A DNA stretch of 64,000 bases from Hyphomicrobiales bacterium (GCA_900466945.1 UBNV01000016.1:1-64000); one strand, 5' to 3'; positions 53,497-63,690 are shown, numbered from the stretch's first letter. The notes: a model not told the origin generated them from the sequence alone. Numbers and translations are program-made.

Positions 53497-53815
53497 GGAT
53501 CGCAATCATGACCGGCACCCGGCGCGGCGCGCGCGGAAATGATTTTCCGGGCAGGCAAAAAGGGTCAACCTGCCTTCACCGGCAAAATAATGGTATTCCA
53601 AAGCGGTGTCGGCCCCGCGCATAGTGGGCGATGGCCCGGCCAACGACGGGTTCGCGGCAAGCACCAGATGGCCGTCCAGACACTTGGCACCACTTCCCGG
53701 GGAATGAAGGTTCTGCCGCCAGCTTCACAAACCAAGCAACATGCGGCTACGGACCGCTCCGTAAACCTCATATTCCTCGGCAAACATGTTCACAGGGGTT
53801 TGGCGTTGACGCTGC
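53497..53815. other. Convergent intergenic region
   Basis: No supported gene. Contains CGGAAA-TGAT-TTTCCG (about 53534-53549) and a GGCAGG...CCTGCC inverted repeat (about 53550-53574) shortly after frlD, which may form its transcription end. Confidence 0.4.
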
Positions 53816-54574
53816 CTAACGTGCCATCCAGCCTCCATCCACCGTAAGAATGGTACCGTGCACGTAATCCGATGCACTCGATGCAAGAAAAACGGCTGGA
53901 CCAGCCATATCTCTGGCCTCTCCCCATCTGCCGGCGGGAACGCGCGAAAGAATTGAAGCTGCGCGTTCGGGATCGTTGCGAAGAGCCTCGGTATTGTCGG
54001 TGGCTATGTAACCCGGGGCGATCGCGTTGACGTTGATGCCCTTTCCTGCCCACTCATTGGCAAGGGCCTTCGCGAGCTGACCGACACCGCCCTTGCTGGC
54101 CGCATAGCCCGGAACGTTGATACCTCCCTGGAACGTCAGGAGAGACGCCGTGAAGATGATCTTGCCCTTGCGGCCCGTCGCAATCATCTGCTTGCCAATG
54201 GCTTGCGTCAGAAAGAACTGAGCCGAGAGGTTGGTTTCCAGAACCTCATCCCAGTACTCTGCGGGGTGTTCTGCAGCCGGCGCTCTTTTTATGGTGCCGG
54301 CATTGTTGACCAGAATGTCTACGGGAACATCTGACAGTCGCTTTCCCAGGTCCAAGACACTCCCGCGATCCGAGAAATCGCAAGCAATCCCGGTAAACCG
54401 GCGGCCGTAAGCTCGTATGGCGTTCCCGGTTTCCGCACCATCCTCGGGCATGCTCAGGGAGACGCCGATGATGTCGGCGCCAGCTTCTGCAAGGGCCATG
54501 GCGATCGCCGCACCGATACCGCGTCGAGCGCCCGTGACGACGGCAATTTTACCTGTAAGATCGAAGGGACCCAT
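53816..54574 (-). CDS. Short-chain dehydrogenase/reductase (KduD-like)
   Basis: A 252-residue SDR. Cofactor motif VVTGARRGIGAAIA (about 13-26), NNAG (about 88-91) and catalytic YAASKGG (about 152-158). The C-terminal VDGGWMAR is typical of gluconate or 2-keto-3-deoxy acid dehydrogenases. Its ATG overlaps the alcohol dehydrogenase stop (TGATG). Last gene of the acid-sugar operon; likely oxidises a 2-keto-3-deoxy acid or related hydroxyl. Confidence 0.82.
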   Translation of the reverse strand: MGPFDLTGKIAVVTGARRGIGAAIAMALAEAGADIIGVSLSMPEDGAETGNAIRAYGRRFTGIACDFSDRGSVLDLGKRLSDVPVDILVNNAGTIKRAPAAEHPAEYWDEVLETNLSAQFFLTQAIGKQMIATGRKGKIIFTASLLTFQGGINVPGYAASKGGVGQLAKALANEWAGKGINVNAIAPGYIATDNTEALRNDPERAASILSRVPAGRWGEARDMAGPAVFLASSASDYVHGTILTVDGGWMAR

Positions 54575-55608
54575 CACACCGTGCCCTCCTGGCAGTTCAG
54601 GAGCGTCTTCATCGATGTGCCATTCGACTCGAACGATTCGAACGCCCCCTGGATTTCGCTCAAAGGCCGGCGCTCCGTGATGACACGACCGATCTCCGTA
54701 CCATGCCGGACAAGCAGATCGATGGCAGCCTCGTAGTCCTGCGGCTCGTAGACCCGTGCGCCGAGCATCTCGATCTCGCGCCAGAAGAAGCGGAAGAGAT
54801 CGATGACCGGTTTCTTGGCGTGGATGGCGACCATGACCACCCGGCCTCGGGTCGAAACGGCCTCCGTCATCAGATCCACGCCCGCCTGGACACCTGAGAC
54901 CTCGAAGACGACGTCAGCGCCCTTCCCGCCTGTGGCCGCCATGACCTCGCGCGCCACATCGGTTCTGGACGCATCGAACGCGCCGATACCGAAAGAGGCG
55001 GCAAGCGTCAGACGAGAGAGGTTGATCTCCGACAGCAGCACCCGCGCGCCGCGTTTGGCTGCCGCAATCGCAATCAGCATGCCGATTGGGCCACCACCGA
55101 TGACCAGAACCGTTTCGCCGGGGGCAAGCCGCGCCCGTTCGATGTCATGGCATGCCACCGCCAGCGGCTCCACAAGGGCTGCCAGATCAAGCGGCATCTC
55201 GTCGGGGAGCTTGTGGACGGCATAAGCCGGCACGCTCCAGTAGTGCTGCATGGCGCCGTCGGTATCGAGCCCGAGGAATTTGAGGTTGTGGCAGATATGG
55301 CTATGACCGGCATCGCAGGCAGGGCAGTGACCGCAGGGTTTCAATGGGCGGACGACCACCTTGTCGCCGACGGCAAGGCCCGATACCCCTGCCCCAAGGG
55401 CCGCAACGGTGCCAGACATTTCGTGGCCTATGATGCGGTTTGAACCGACGCGCTGATCCATGGCGCCGTGAAAGACATGCAGGTCGGTTCCGCAGATGCC
55501 GCACCAGGCAACTTCGAGCTGCACCTCATCGGCGGCAGGCGGCAGGACAGGTGCATCCCGCAGTTCGAAGCGGTGGTCGCCTTTGTAATAGGCGGCGATA
55601 TTCGGCAT
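54574..55608 (-). CDS. Zinc-dependent alcohol/polyol dehydrogenase
   Basis: A 344-residue MDR-family enzyme. Catalytic zinc ligands in WCGICGTDLHVFHG and GHEMSGTVAALG; structural zinc cysteines in CGHCPACDAGHSHIC; NAD motif VIGGGPIGMLIAIAA. The start at 55608 follows GAGGAGTTC. It resembles sorbitol, threonine and galactonate-type dehydrogenases. Ten bp separate it from the enolase-superfamily gene upstream. Confidence 0.87.
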   Translation of the reverse strand: MPNIAAYYKGDHRFELRDAPVLPPAADEVQLEVAWCGICGTDLHVFHGAMDQRVGSNRIIGHEMSGTVAALGAGVSGLAVGDKVVVRPLKPCGHCPACDAGHSHICHNLKFLGLDTDGAMQHYWSVPAYAVHKLPDEMPLDLAALVEPLAVACHDIERARLAPGETVLVIGGGPIGMLIAIAAAKRGARVLLSEINLSRLTLAASFGIGAFDASRTDVAREVMAATGGKGADVVFEVSGVQAGVDLMTEAVSTRGRVVMVAIHAKKPVIDLFRFFWREIEMLGARVYEPQDYEAAIDLLVRHGTEIGRVITERRPLSEIQGAFESFESNGTSMKTLLNCQEGTV

Positions 55609-55618
55609 GATGAACTCC

Positions 55619-56716
55619 TCAGAAGATTGCATGGGGGGCCAATCGGGCCCAGTCGAATTCCACCCCGGTGCCGGGCACATCCGGCGCGACGGCCCCCGAA
55701 TGTTCGAGAACGAGCGGTCTCAGGGTGTAGCGGTCGATGGGGAAGCTATGCACTTCGATCCAGCCGGCATTTGTCTGACCTGCAACGAGGCTGACATGCA
55801 GCTCCTGCATGCCATGACTGCAGACGGGAATTTCATGCGCGGCGCAGCGCCCAGCCACCGCAAGCCAACCGGTGATCCCGCCGCAGTTGGAGGCATCGGG
55901 CTGCAGATAGGTCAGCTTGGATTGCGCCAGCGCGTATTCGAATTCGTGGATCGTATGCAGGTTCTCGCCCATCGCGAGCGGCATTCCGGTCTCATCTGCG
56001 ATGCGGGCATAGCCGGCATAGTCGTCCGGAATTATCGGCTCCTCGAACCAGAGAAGATCGAGCGGCTGAAAAGCTTGAGCGGCAGCGATCGCCTGAGGGA
56101 CATCTAGCGCGTAGTTCGCGTCGACCATGAACTTGCGGTCTGGGCCCAGTAGCGCGCGCACGGCCTCCGCACGGGTCACATCCTCGCGAAGGCTCGGCCG
56201 CCCGACCTTGATCTTTACGGCTTCATACCCCTCCGCCAGATAGCCGCCGACATTCTCCAGCAGTCTTTCCAGCGGAAAGTTAAGGTCGATTCCCCCCCTG
56301 TAGGCCTTGGCGGTTCTGCCGGCGCCGCCTGCCATTTGCCAAAGCGGCAGTGCCTGTACCCGTCCTCTCAAGTCCCAGAGTGCGATATCGACCGCCGAGA
56401 TCGCGAATGAGGCGATCCCGCCACGGGCGACGTAATGCACGGCCCACTGCATGGCCTCATAGATGTCTTCAACCGGGGTCGCATCGCGGCTCAGGAGCAA
56501 TGGACGCAGATCATGGTTGATCATCGTGGCGATCGCCCTGCCGCCGAAGCCGCCGGTATACGTATAGCCGGTTCCGACCATGCCGTCGGCCTGGACGATT
56601 GTTACAGTGACCAGTTCAAAATGGGTGTGGTCGCCATGTTTGGCATCGGAAAGGACTTCATCCAGGGGCACACGGAAGAGCCGTGCCTGCAGGTCAACGA
56701 TACAGGAGCCGATCAT
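55619..56716 (-). CDS. Enolase-superfamily acid-sugar dehydratase/cycloisomerase (mandelate racemase group)
   Basis: About 365 residues. Catalytic architecture is complete: KIK at 168-170, metal ligands Asp199 (VDANYAL), Glu225/226 (WFEEP) and Glu251 (GENLHT), then Asp274 and His301 (CSHGMQE). The KxK plus Asp/His dyad places it in the mandelate racemase subgroup, with galactarate/talarate dehydratases and galactarolactone cycloisomerases. The specific acid sugar cannot be assigned. It lies between the transporter and the dehydrogenase genes. Confidence 0.8.
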   Translation of the reverse strand: MIGSCIVDLQARLFRVPLDEVLSDAKHGDHTHFELVTVTIVQADGMVGTGYTYTGGFGGRAIATMINHDLRPLLLSRDATPVEDIYEAMQWAVHYVARGGIASFAISAVDIALWDLRGRVQALPLWQMAGGAGRTAKAYRGGIDLNFPLERLLENVGGYLAEGYEAVKIKVGRPSLREDVTRAEAVRALLGPDRKFMVDANYALDVPQAIAAAQAFQPLDLLWFEEPIIPDDYAGYARIADETGMPLAMGENLHTIHEFEYALAQSKLTYLQPDASNCGGITGWLAVAGRCAAHEIPVCSHGMQELHVSLVAGQTNAGWIEVHSFPIDRYTLRPLVLEHSGAVAPDVPGTGVEFDWARLAPHAIF

Positions 56717-56729
56717 CACGATATTCCTT

Positions 56730-57713
56730 TCAGGACAGCTTCACGCGTTGCTGGAGACGCGCCTGGAGAATGACGACGCCGAGAAGGAAGGCGCCGCGGA
56801 TGATCGATTGCCAGTAAGCGGAGAGCGATATCCAGCCGAGGCCGTTTTCGAAGTTCAGGATGTTGAAGACCATGCCAAGCAGCAGAGCGCCTGCGAGCGT
56901 TGCTCCGACAGAGCCGGAGCCGCCTGTGAGCAGTGTGCCACCCACCACGACGGCTGCAATGGCAAACAGCTCCCAGCCCACGCCCTCGGTCGGCTGCCCA
57001 GCACCGAACTGGGACGCGAGAACGACACCTGCGAGACCGGCAAGCGCACCCGAGGCTGCATAGACGAGCGCCAGGTTACGCTCCACCTTCAGGCCCATCA
57101 TGCGTGCGGTCTGCTCACCGTCACCCAGCGCGAGGATATGCCTGCCGACCGGACGCTTTTCGAGGACCAGCCAGCCAACCAGATAGGCCAAGCCCGCAAT
57201 CCATGCGGCGATTGGGAAGCCTAGAAAGTCGTTCTGACCGATGGCTGTGAAGCCTGTTTCATAAGAGACGGAGACGGACTGGTTGCCTGCCAGCAGAAGG
57301 CCGGTTCCCGAGGCAGCCAGCATTGTCGCCAGCGTGGCGATGAAAGGCTGTATCCGCATCCTGCTTACCAGGAAGCCGTTCAGCAGGCCGACAGCAAGGC
57401 CGGCAAGCACGCCGCCGCCGAGACCGGCCGCCCAGTGGTGCCCGGAGAGCAACGCTGCAACAACACTGGCCATGGCGGCCGTTGCGCCAACCGACAGATC
57501 AATGCCGCCGGTGATGATCACGAATGTCATCCCGAGCGCAATCAAGGCGAACATGGAATTGTATCTGAGGAAGCTGAGTATGTTGAACGAGGACAAGAAA
57601 TTGTCATAGCGCAGGCCGCCGAAGATGATCAGGGCGACGAGAGCGAGGATCACACCAATGCGGGCAAGTTCAGCGGGAGATCCAAAGGTGAAGGCATGCA
57701 TGAGCCTATTCAT
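56730..57713 (-). CDS. Sugar ABC transporter permease (second of two)
   Basis: A 327-residue CUT2 (RbsC-type) permease with about 9-10 membrane segments: [44 protein letters not shown] and [23 protein letters not shown]. Ten bp downstream of the other permease gene. Two different permeases indicate a heterodimeric channel. Confidence 0.9.
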   Translation of the reverse strand: MNRLMHAFTFGSPAELARIGVILALVALIIFGGLRYDNFLSSFNILSFLRYNSMFALIALGMTFVIITGGIDLSVGATAAMASVVAALLSGHHWAAGLGGGVLAGLAVGLLNGFLVSRMRIQPFIATLATMLAASGTGLLLAGNQSVSVSYETGFTAIGQNDFLGFPIAAWIAGLAYLVGWLVLEKRPVGRHILALGDGEQTARMMGLKVERNLALVYAASGALAGLAGVVLASQFGAGQPTEGVGWELFAIAAVVVGGTLLTGGSGSVGATLAGALLLGMVFNILNFENGLGWISLSAYWQSIIRGAFLLGVVILQARLQQRVKLS

Positions 57714-57722
57714 TTCCGATCC

Positions 57723-58730
57723 TCAACTCTTGTCTGCACGTTGCTGAATGTAGACGGCGAACACGATGAGACCCGCCTTGACGATCAGGGCGGCTGCGTC
57801 CGGAACGCCATTGGCGAGAAGCGTGTAGCGGACAAGCTGGATGACGAAGGCGCCAAGCAATGTGCCAATAACATTGGCGCGCCCACCGGCCAGCAGTGTC
57901 CCGCCCACCGCGACCGCCGCAATGGCGTCCAGCTCCATGCCGAGACCAACGAGATTTGCATCACTTGCCGAGTTGCGGGCGATTACCACCAGCCCTGCAA
58001 GGCCAGCCAGCGCTCCGCTGATCATATAAACACACAGCTTGACCCGTCGCACCGGCAGCCCGGCGAGACGTGCTGCCCGCTCGTTGCCGCCGACGGCTAT
58101 GATCTGCCGTCCGATCACCGTGTAGCGGGTTACCACCCAGGCGATCACGACGATGACCATCATCAAGATCACCTGTGTGGGTATACCTGCGACCTTGCCC
58201 ATGGCGATGAACTGGAAGCTTTCATTACGGAACACCTGGAGGTTGCCGTTTGTCATCACCTGCGCAATGCCGCGGCCGGCGATAAAGAGTACGAGCGTAG
58301 CGATGATGGGCTGGATGCCGTATCTGATGATCAGCATGCCATTGAAGAGCCCCAGTACCGCCGCAACAGCCACAGGCAGCAGGATCGCGAGCGCGATTGC
58401 GATCGGCATCGTCGCTTCTGACCACGCGGGATGCATGAAGATCATCGGCGCAATGGCGCCGGAGATCGCCATCAATGACCCGACCGAAAGGTCAATCCCG
58501 CCGGTCGCGATGACAAGCGTCATTCCGATGGCCACGATGACGATTGTCGCGACCTGGGTCAGGTTGACGGTCAGCGTCTGCATCGAAAGGAAGTTGGGGG
58601 TGATGGCGATGTTGAGTGCAACAAGTGCCAGGAACGCGACCAGTGTTCCATAACGGCTCGCGTAGAGAAGGAGGTCTCTGCGGACCCGTGGGACCTCTGC
58701 CGTCGATGGGGAAATTTGCGGATTGGTCAT
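57723..58730 (-). CDS. Sugar ABC transporter permease (first of two)
   Basis: A 335-residue RbsC-type permease: [43 protein letters not shown] and AVAVGGTLLAGGRANVIGTLLGA. It starts 1 bp after the ATPase stop. Partner of the next gene. Confidence 0.9.
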   Translation of the reverse strand: MTNPQISPSTAEVPRVRRDLLLYASRYGTLVAFLALVALNIAITPNFLSMQTLTVNLTQVATIVIVAIGMTLVIATGGIDLSVGSLMAISGAIAPMIFMHPAWSEATMPIAIALAILLPVAVAAVLGLFNGMLIIRYGIQPIIATLVLFIAGRGIAQVMTNGNLQVFRNESFQFIAMGKVAGIPTQVILMMVIVVIAWVVTRYTVIGRQIIAVGGNERAARLAGLPVRRVKLCVYMISGALAGLAGLVVIARNSASDANLVGLGMELDAIAAVAVGGTLLAGGRANVIGTLLGAFVIQLVRYTLLANGVPDAAALIVKAGLIVFAVYIQQRADKS

Positions 58731-58731
58731 A

Positions 58732-60225
58732 TCAGTTCCCCTGATGGGCCATGGCAGAGATCAGAGCGGGTTCACTCAGCTCGCCGCGCGGAAGAACTGC
58801 GACGGAACGGCCATCACTGAGGACGCTGACACTGTCACAACAGGCCAGGAGTTCTTCCAGTTCGGAGGAAATCATCAGCACGCTGAGACCCTCATCAGCG
58901 AGGTTGCGCAAAAGCTTCAGGATTTCCGACTTGGCGCCGATATCGATCCCGCGTGTCGGCTCATCGATGACCAGAACGCGCGGATCGGTGGCGAGCCATC
59001 GGGCCAGAAGCACCTTCTGCTGGTTACCACCAGACAGTTCCTTGATCGGTTGGTCCGCAGAGGAGCACTTGATCGACAGTGCCTTGATGAAGCGGAGCGC
59101 AATCTCGTCCTGCCTGCGTCTGTCAACGATTCCCGCACGCTTCAGTTTCGGAAGCAGAGCAAGCGTCATGTTTTCCCGCACGGACATATCGGGAATGATC
59201 CCGTCAATCTTTCGGTCCTCGGATACGAAACCGATCCCATCGGCGATCGCATCCGATGGCTCCCGGTAGTGCCTGTCGCGCCCATCGAATGTAAGCGCTC
59301 CATTCTCAAGTTTGTCCGCCCCAAAAATCAGTCGGGCCGTTTCGCTGCGCCCTGAACCGAGAAGTCCTGCAAGGCCGGTGATCTCGCCTTCACGCAATTT
59401 GAGGTCGACGTTAACGACGCGCGTGCCGGCGGAAGCACCTTGGAGCTCCAGCCGCACCGGTTTCGAGACCTTGTCCTTTTCCGGCGCCACGAGCGCTAGC
59501 GCATCCAGCTCCTTGCCAAGCATGTGCCGGACAAGTTCGATTTTTGGGAAGTCGGCCATGGCACCGCGGGCGACCAGTCGGCCATCCCGCATGATCGCGA
59601 CGCTGTCGCAGACAGCGTAGAGCTCATCCAGCCTGTGCCCAACGAAGATGATCGATACGCCACGCTGCTTAAGGGTGCGGATCGTCCTGAACAGGATATC
59701 AACCTCGCGCTCGTCCAGGGAGGAGGTGGGCTCATCCATGATGACGAGCCGGGCGTCCTGAAGAACCGCACGCGCAATCGCCACCATCTGGCGGGTCGCG
59801 GCGTCGAACTGTCCGACCGGGCGATCGACATCGATCGATAGCTCGAAACTCTCAAGGATCTTCTCCGCCCCCCGGCGCATCGCGCGGCTGTCGAGCAGGC
59901 CGAAGCGACGGAGCTCGCGGGACAGATAGATGTTTTCCGCAACCGAGCGCTGTGGCGCCAGATTGATCTCCTGATAGATGGTCGCGATGCCCGCAGCTTC
60001 GGCATCGGCCGGCATAGGGAAGTCGGCTTCCTGGCCGGCAAACTGGATGGATCCGGTATCCCTGCGATAGACACCGGTGAGGATTTTAATCAGCGTCGAT
60101 TTCCCAGCGCCGTTCTGACCGACAAGCGCCATGACTTCACCTGGATCGATGGCGAGGGAGACTGCGTCCAGAGCCTTCAGCCCGGCAAAGCTCTTTGTGA
60201 TGGAGTCCATGACAAGCAGGGGCAC
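58732..60225 (-). CDS. Sugar ABC transporter ATP-binding protein (RbsA type)
   Basis: About 497 residues; GTG 60225 is preferred (GGAAGGA 9 nt upstream), with TTG 60243 or ATG 60210 possible. Two nucleotide-binding domains: [14 protein letters not shown] with LVIMDEPTSSLD, then a degenerate P-loop (GLLGSGRSE) with [17 protein letters not shown] and [14 protein letters not shown]. Confidence 0.92.
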   Translation of the reverse strand: MPLLVMDSITKSFAGLKALDAVSLAIDPGEVMALVGQNGAGKSTLIKILTGVYRRDTGSIQFAGQEADFPMPADAEAAGIATIYQEINLAPQRSVAENIYLSRELRRFGLLDSRAMRRGAEKILESFELSIDVDRPVGQFDAATRQMVAIARAVLQDARLVIMDEPTSSLDEREVDILFRTIRTLKQRGVSIIFVGHRLDELYAVCDSVAIMRDGRLVARGAMADFPKIELVRHMLGKELDALALVAPEKDKVSKPVRLELQGASAGTRVVNVDLKLREGEITGLAGLLGSGRSETARLIFGADKLENGALTFDGRDRHYREPSDAIADGIGFVSEDRKIDGIIPDMSVRENMTLALLPKLKRAGIVDRRRQDEIALRFIKALSIKCSSADQPIKELSGGNQQKVLLARWLATDPRVLVIDEPTRGIDIGAKSEILKLLRNLADEGLSVLMISSELEELLACCDSVSVLSDGRSVAVLPRGELSEPALISAMAHQGN

Positions 60226-60255
60226 GGGATCACGTCCTTCCAATGAGATCTCGGA

Positions 60256-60284
60256 CGACGGCGGGGCAGAAGTGCCCGCCGTCG
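60256..60284 (-). terminator. Intercistronic stem-loop after the binding-protein gene
   Basis: CGACGGCGGG (60256-60265) and CCCGCCGTCG (60275-60284) are perfect 10-bp complements, 12 nt after the binding-protein stop (60297) on the minus strand and before the ATPase start. No T-run. Confidence 0.6.
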
Positions 60285-60296
60285 CGCCTAGTCAGA

Positions 60297-61274
60297 TCAG
60301 TATGCGTTCGCCAATTCGGCGGCAGCGTTGCTGGCATCGTAGAACTTGTCTTCGTTGACCAGGATCGGGGCGATCGTCTCGCCATTCGCATAACGCATCA
60401 TGGTCTCGAAGGCCTTGGGTCCGAAGCGCGGATTGCATTCGACCACGGCCGCGATCTTTCCATCGACCACCGCCTGAACGGCTTCCTTGCCACCATCGAT
60501 CGAGAGGATGAGAATATCCTTGCCGGGCACCTTGCCAGCCGCTTCCACCGCCGAGATAGCACCAATCGCCATTTCGTCGTTATGGGCATAGATAACGTTT
60601 GCGTCGGGATGCGCCTGCAGCAGTGCTTCAGCCACCTGGCGGCCCTTGTCGCGCGCGAAGTCACCGGATTGGGATGCCACGATCTCGAAACCACCCGCAG
60701 CCTGGATCGCCTCATCAAAACCCTTTTTGCGATCATTTGCGGGGGACGAGCCGGTTGTTCCCTCGAGCTGGATGATCTTGGTCTTGCCATCCGCGTTCTT
60801 GATCAACCACTCGGCCATCCGCCGTCCCTCCTCGACGAAGTCGGAGCCGATGAAGGTCAGATAGTCTTCGCCGGCCTTGGCGAGCGACGGATCCACGCTG
60901 CGGTCAAGCAGGATGACCGGAATGCCTGCCTTCTTGGCGGCCATGACTGCGGGGATGAGCGGCTTTTCCTCACGTGGAGCGAGGAAAATCAGGTCGACGC
61001 CTTGGGCGATCATCGAATTGACGTCGGAAACCTGCTTGGCAGCAGAGCCTGCTGCATCCGTGTAGACAAGCTGATACCCGAGCTTTTCCGCCTCGGCCTT
61101 CATACTGTTGGTCTGAGCGATGCGCCAGGGATTATTGCTTTCGGTCTGGGCGAAACCAACCTTGTAGGTTTCCTTCTTCTCCAGCTTCGGCAGTTCCTGA
61201 GCGTTCAGCCCGAAACCCGTCATCGCGGTAACGGCAGCCAGCACCGTTGTCGTCAGAAATACCCGTCTATACAT
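60297..61274 (-). CDS. Periplasmic sugar-binding protein (RbsB type)
   Basis: A 325-residue protein with signal peptide (about residues 1-25: MYRRVFLTTTVLAAVTAMTG...). Mature motifs: YKVGFAQTESNNPWRIAQTNSMKAEAEKLG, QGVDLIFLAPREEKPL and VIYAHNDEMAIGAISAVEAAG. It resembles galactofuranose- and ribose-binding proteins. Receptor of the importer encoded downstream. Confidence 0.9.
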   Translation of the reverse strand: MYRRVFLTTTVLAAVTAMTGFGLNAQELPKLEKKETYKVGFAQTESNNPWRIAQTNSMKAEAEKLGYQLVYTDAAGSAAKQVSDVNSMIAQGVDLIFLAPREEKPLIPAVMAAKKAGIPVILLDRSVDPSLAKAGEDYLTFIGSDFVEEGRRMAEWLIKNADGKTKIIQLEGTTGSSPANDRKKGFDEAIQAAGGFEIVASQSGDFARDKGRQVAEALLQAHPDANVIYAHNDEMAIGAISAVEAAGKVPGKDILILSIDGGKEAVQAVVDGKIAAVVECNPRFGPKAFETMMRYANGETIAPILVNEDKFYDASNAAAELANAY

Positions 61275-61327
61275 GTCATCCTCCTCTTATAACGCTCGCA
61301 CCATGCAAGCGCCTTTCCTCCGAAACT

Positions 61328-62800
61328 TCAGGACCAATTCACATACATGGTCTTCTTGCGCAGATAGCCGTCGAAGCCGTGCTTGCCGTCTTCGCCACCG
61401 ATCCCTGAAAGCCCCCAGCCACTGTGGAAACCCTGGACGAGCTCTCCGTTCGTCCGATTGAAGTAGATCTCACCGAAATTGAGCTCATTGGTCAGCCGCA
61501 TCAGACGACGCAGATCCTTGGTGTAGACAAAGGCGGAGAGACCGAAGTCGGTGTCGTTGGCGTTTGCCAGTGCCTGCTCAAAGTCGTGAACGACCATGGC
61601 AACCGCCACGGGGCCGAAGATTTCCTCCCGCATCGCTGGGTTGCCATTGGACGCGGTCAGAAGAACCGTCGGCGCCATGAAATGACCCGACTTCAGCGGC
61701 CCGTCGGTGATCGCTCCTCCACGCAGAAGGACTTCGGCCCCTTCCCCGACACTGCGAGTGATGATTTCCTCGACCTTGGACACTTCGCCGGCGCTGATCT
61801 TCGGGCCCAGATCCGGATCCTCGAGCGGCGGCGCGATCGTCAACGCCTTCACTCGGGCCACCAACTTCTCAAGGAACTCCTCGGAGATGGATCTGTGCAG
61901 ATACATGCGTTCGTTGCAGGTGCAGATCTGCCCGCAATTCGTGAATCGCGCCGTGACCGCACTCTCGACAGCCGCGTCAATGTCAGCGTCCTCCATGACA
62001 ATGAACGGCGCCTTGCCACCCAGTTCAAGGCGCACGACCTTGATATCATCGGCACCGGCCCGATAGATCTCCCGCCCTGCCCGGGTCGATCCGGTCATCG
62101 TCACCATGTCCGAAAGCTCGACAAGCCGGCTGCCGGCGACGCGCCCGTCGCCGGTCACGACATTGATCACGCCAGCGGGAAAGCCGACCTTTTCGGCAAG
62201 CGCGGCAATAAAGAGCCCCGATAGCGGCGTGAACTCGTGAGATTTGAGGATGAAGGTATTCCCCGCCACAAGCGCCGGGCCCAGCTTGCGGGCAGCAAGC
62301 GCCGCCGGATAGTTCCAGGCGGTAATCCCTGTCACGACCCCATGCGGGACGCGGCGAACCCAGACTTCCTCGTTGCGCGCATCAGAAGGCACGATCTCAC
62401 CTTCGATGCGGCGCGCCTGTTCGGAGGCATAGCGGAGAAATGTGGCCGTCGCACCGACTTCTCCACGGGCCTGTCCGATCGGTTTGCCCTGCTCCTTCGT
62501 GATCAGTTGGGCGAGCAACTCCGCATGCTCGATCACCTGGTCCGCAAGCAGCGCCACCAGCCGTCCGCGCTCTATGGGAGCGAGAGCTGCCCAACGAGGC
62601 TGGGCCAGACGCGCAACGGCAACAGCCTCCTCGGCCTCCGCCGCCGATGCCATGGGCGTAAAGGCGATCTCGGATCCGTCCGCCGGATTCTCGACCGTCT
62701 GTTGGCTACCTGGCGATCCTGACACCCACCGCCCACCGACAAACATCTTTGTTTGGACCGCCGAACCGCCGCGGGCCAGCTCGGCCAATTCAATCAACAT
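61328..62800 (-). CDS. Aldehyde dehydrogenase (AldA lactaldehyde/glycolaldehyde dehydrogenase-like)
   Basis: A 490-residue NAD-dependent dehydrogenase: GITAWNYPAALAARKLGPAL, TGSTRAGREI, Glu in ELGGKAPFIV, and catalytic Cys in NCGQICTCNERMY (the QxCTCNERMY form is typical of AldA). First gene of the eight-gene minus operon. It should oxidise a small hydroxy-aldehyde released from the sugar. Confidence 0.87.
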   Translation of the reverse strand: MLIELAELARGGSAVQTKMFVGGRWVSGSPGSQQTVENPADGSEIAFTPMASAAEAEEAVAVARLAQPRWAALAPIERGRLVALLADQVIEHAELLAQLITKEQGKPIGQARGEVGATATFLRYASEQARRIEGEIVPSDARNEEVWVRRVPHGVVTGITAWNYPAALAARKLGPALVAGNTFILKSHEFTPLSGLFIAALAEKVGFPAGVINVVTGDGRVAGSRLVELSDMVTMTGSTRAGREIYRAGADDIKVVRLELGGKAPFIVMEDADIDAAVESAVTARFTNCGQICTCNERMYLHRSISEEFLEKLVARVKALTIAPPLEDPDLGPKISAGEVSKVEEIITRSVGEGAEVLLRGGAITDGPLKSGHFMAPTVLLTASNGNPAMREEIFGPVAVAMVVHDFEQALANANDTDFGLSAFVYTKDLRRLMRLTNELNFGEIYFNRTNGELVQGFHSGWGLSGIGGEDGKHGFDGYLRKKTMYVNWS

Positions 62801-62810
62801 ATCGCATCTC

Positions 62811-62899
62811 TTTGGTACGACGAAAACTAAGGTGATTAAGGCTTAATGCGCCACTTTCGTCAACCCAGCTGTCGTAGAAATATTTTTAGTCATACCAAA
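62811..62899. promoter_or_regulatory. Inverted FadR/GntR-type sites in the aldA/fadR divergent region
   Basis: TTTGGTACGAC (62811-62821) and its inverted counterpart GTCATACCAAA (62889-62899) differ at one base. They lie at the two edges of the divergent promoter region and could be half-sites or paired operators for the GntR-FCD regulator. Confidence 0.45.
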
Positions 62900-62943
62900 C
62901 TTGGGGATCTTGCGCCGTAGATCGCTCCAAACTACAAAAGGCT

Positions 62944-63663
62944 ATGACCATAATTGAAGATGACTTAAGCCCACACAGCGACAAGCGAGCCGCATCGAAC
63001 GTCATCCGTTCCCTGGAGCGCCAGATCGTTTCCGGCGAGCTTGCTGACGGCGCCCACCTGCCGTCGGAGCGCGAGTTGATGGAGATCTACGGCGTGAGCC
63101 GCACCGTCGTTCGGGAGGCTGTGACGACACTGGCAAGCCGCGGCCTACTGGAGGCGAGGCCGCGCTATCGCCCGATTGCGAGGCGTCCGGGCTATGACAC
63201 CGCGCTCAAGGCCGTCGAAGGTGCGATCGGTCATCTGCTGACGGAACCGGACGGGATCAAGAACCTCTTCAACTCCCGCATATTCCTGGAGATGTCGCTG
63301 GTGCGGCATGCGGCTCTGCACGCAAAGCGCGCTGACATCGAGGCGCTGAAGCAAGCGCTGGATGCCAATGAGGCGGCGATCGGCCAGTCAGAACGCTTCT
63401 ACGCAACAGATGTCGCGTTTCATGGGGCTCTGTTTCAGATACCGAGAAACCCGGTGTTTCCGGTGATGCATATGGCCTATGTCGCCTGGCTTTCGCCCCA
63501 CTGGCGCAAGATGCCAAGCATGCCGGAACGCAACGAAACGAATTTCCTGCGGCATCTCGAGATTTTCACGGCGATCCAGAACCGCGATCCGGAGGCGGCC
63601 GAAGAGGCCATGCAGGCGCATCTCGTCTCAGCCTGGGAATTTGTCCGCGGGACGTTTCGCTGA
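62944..63663 (+). CDS. FadR/GntR-family regulator with FCD domain
   Basis: A 239-residue regulator. N-terminal wHTH: LADGAHLPSERELMEIYGVSRTVVREAVTTLASRGLLEARPR (about 36-77). The C-terminal FCD domain has the usual acid-binding histidines (FHGALFQ, RHLEIF). FCD regulators commonly sense sugar acids. It is divergent from the acid-sugar operon and probably its repressor. The GMC oxidoreductase gene follows in 27 bp. Confidence 0.87.
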   Translation: MTIIEDDLSPHSDKRAASNVIRSLERQIVSGELADGAHLPSERELMEIYGVSRTVVREAVTTLASRGLLEARPRYRPIARRPGYDTALKAVEGAIGHLLTEPDGIKNLFNSRIFLEMSLVRHAALHAKRADIEALKQALDANEAAIGQSERFYATDVAFHGALFQIPRNPVFPVMHMAYVAWLSPHWRKMPSMPERNETNFLRHLEIFTAIQNRDPEAAEEAMQAHLVSAWEFVRGTFR

Positions 63664-63690
63664 ACACTCATCCAACTGGAGCATGATCTG

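Noticed and set aside
53565-53783. Minus-strand frame in the frlD/SDR intergenic region
   Set aside because: Lacks a ribosome-binding site and resembles random GC-rich translation.
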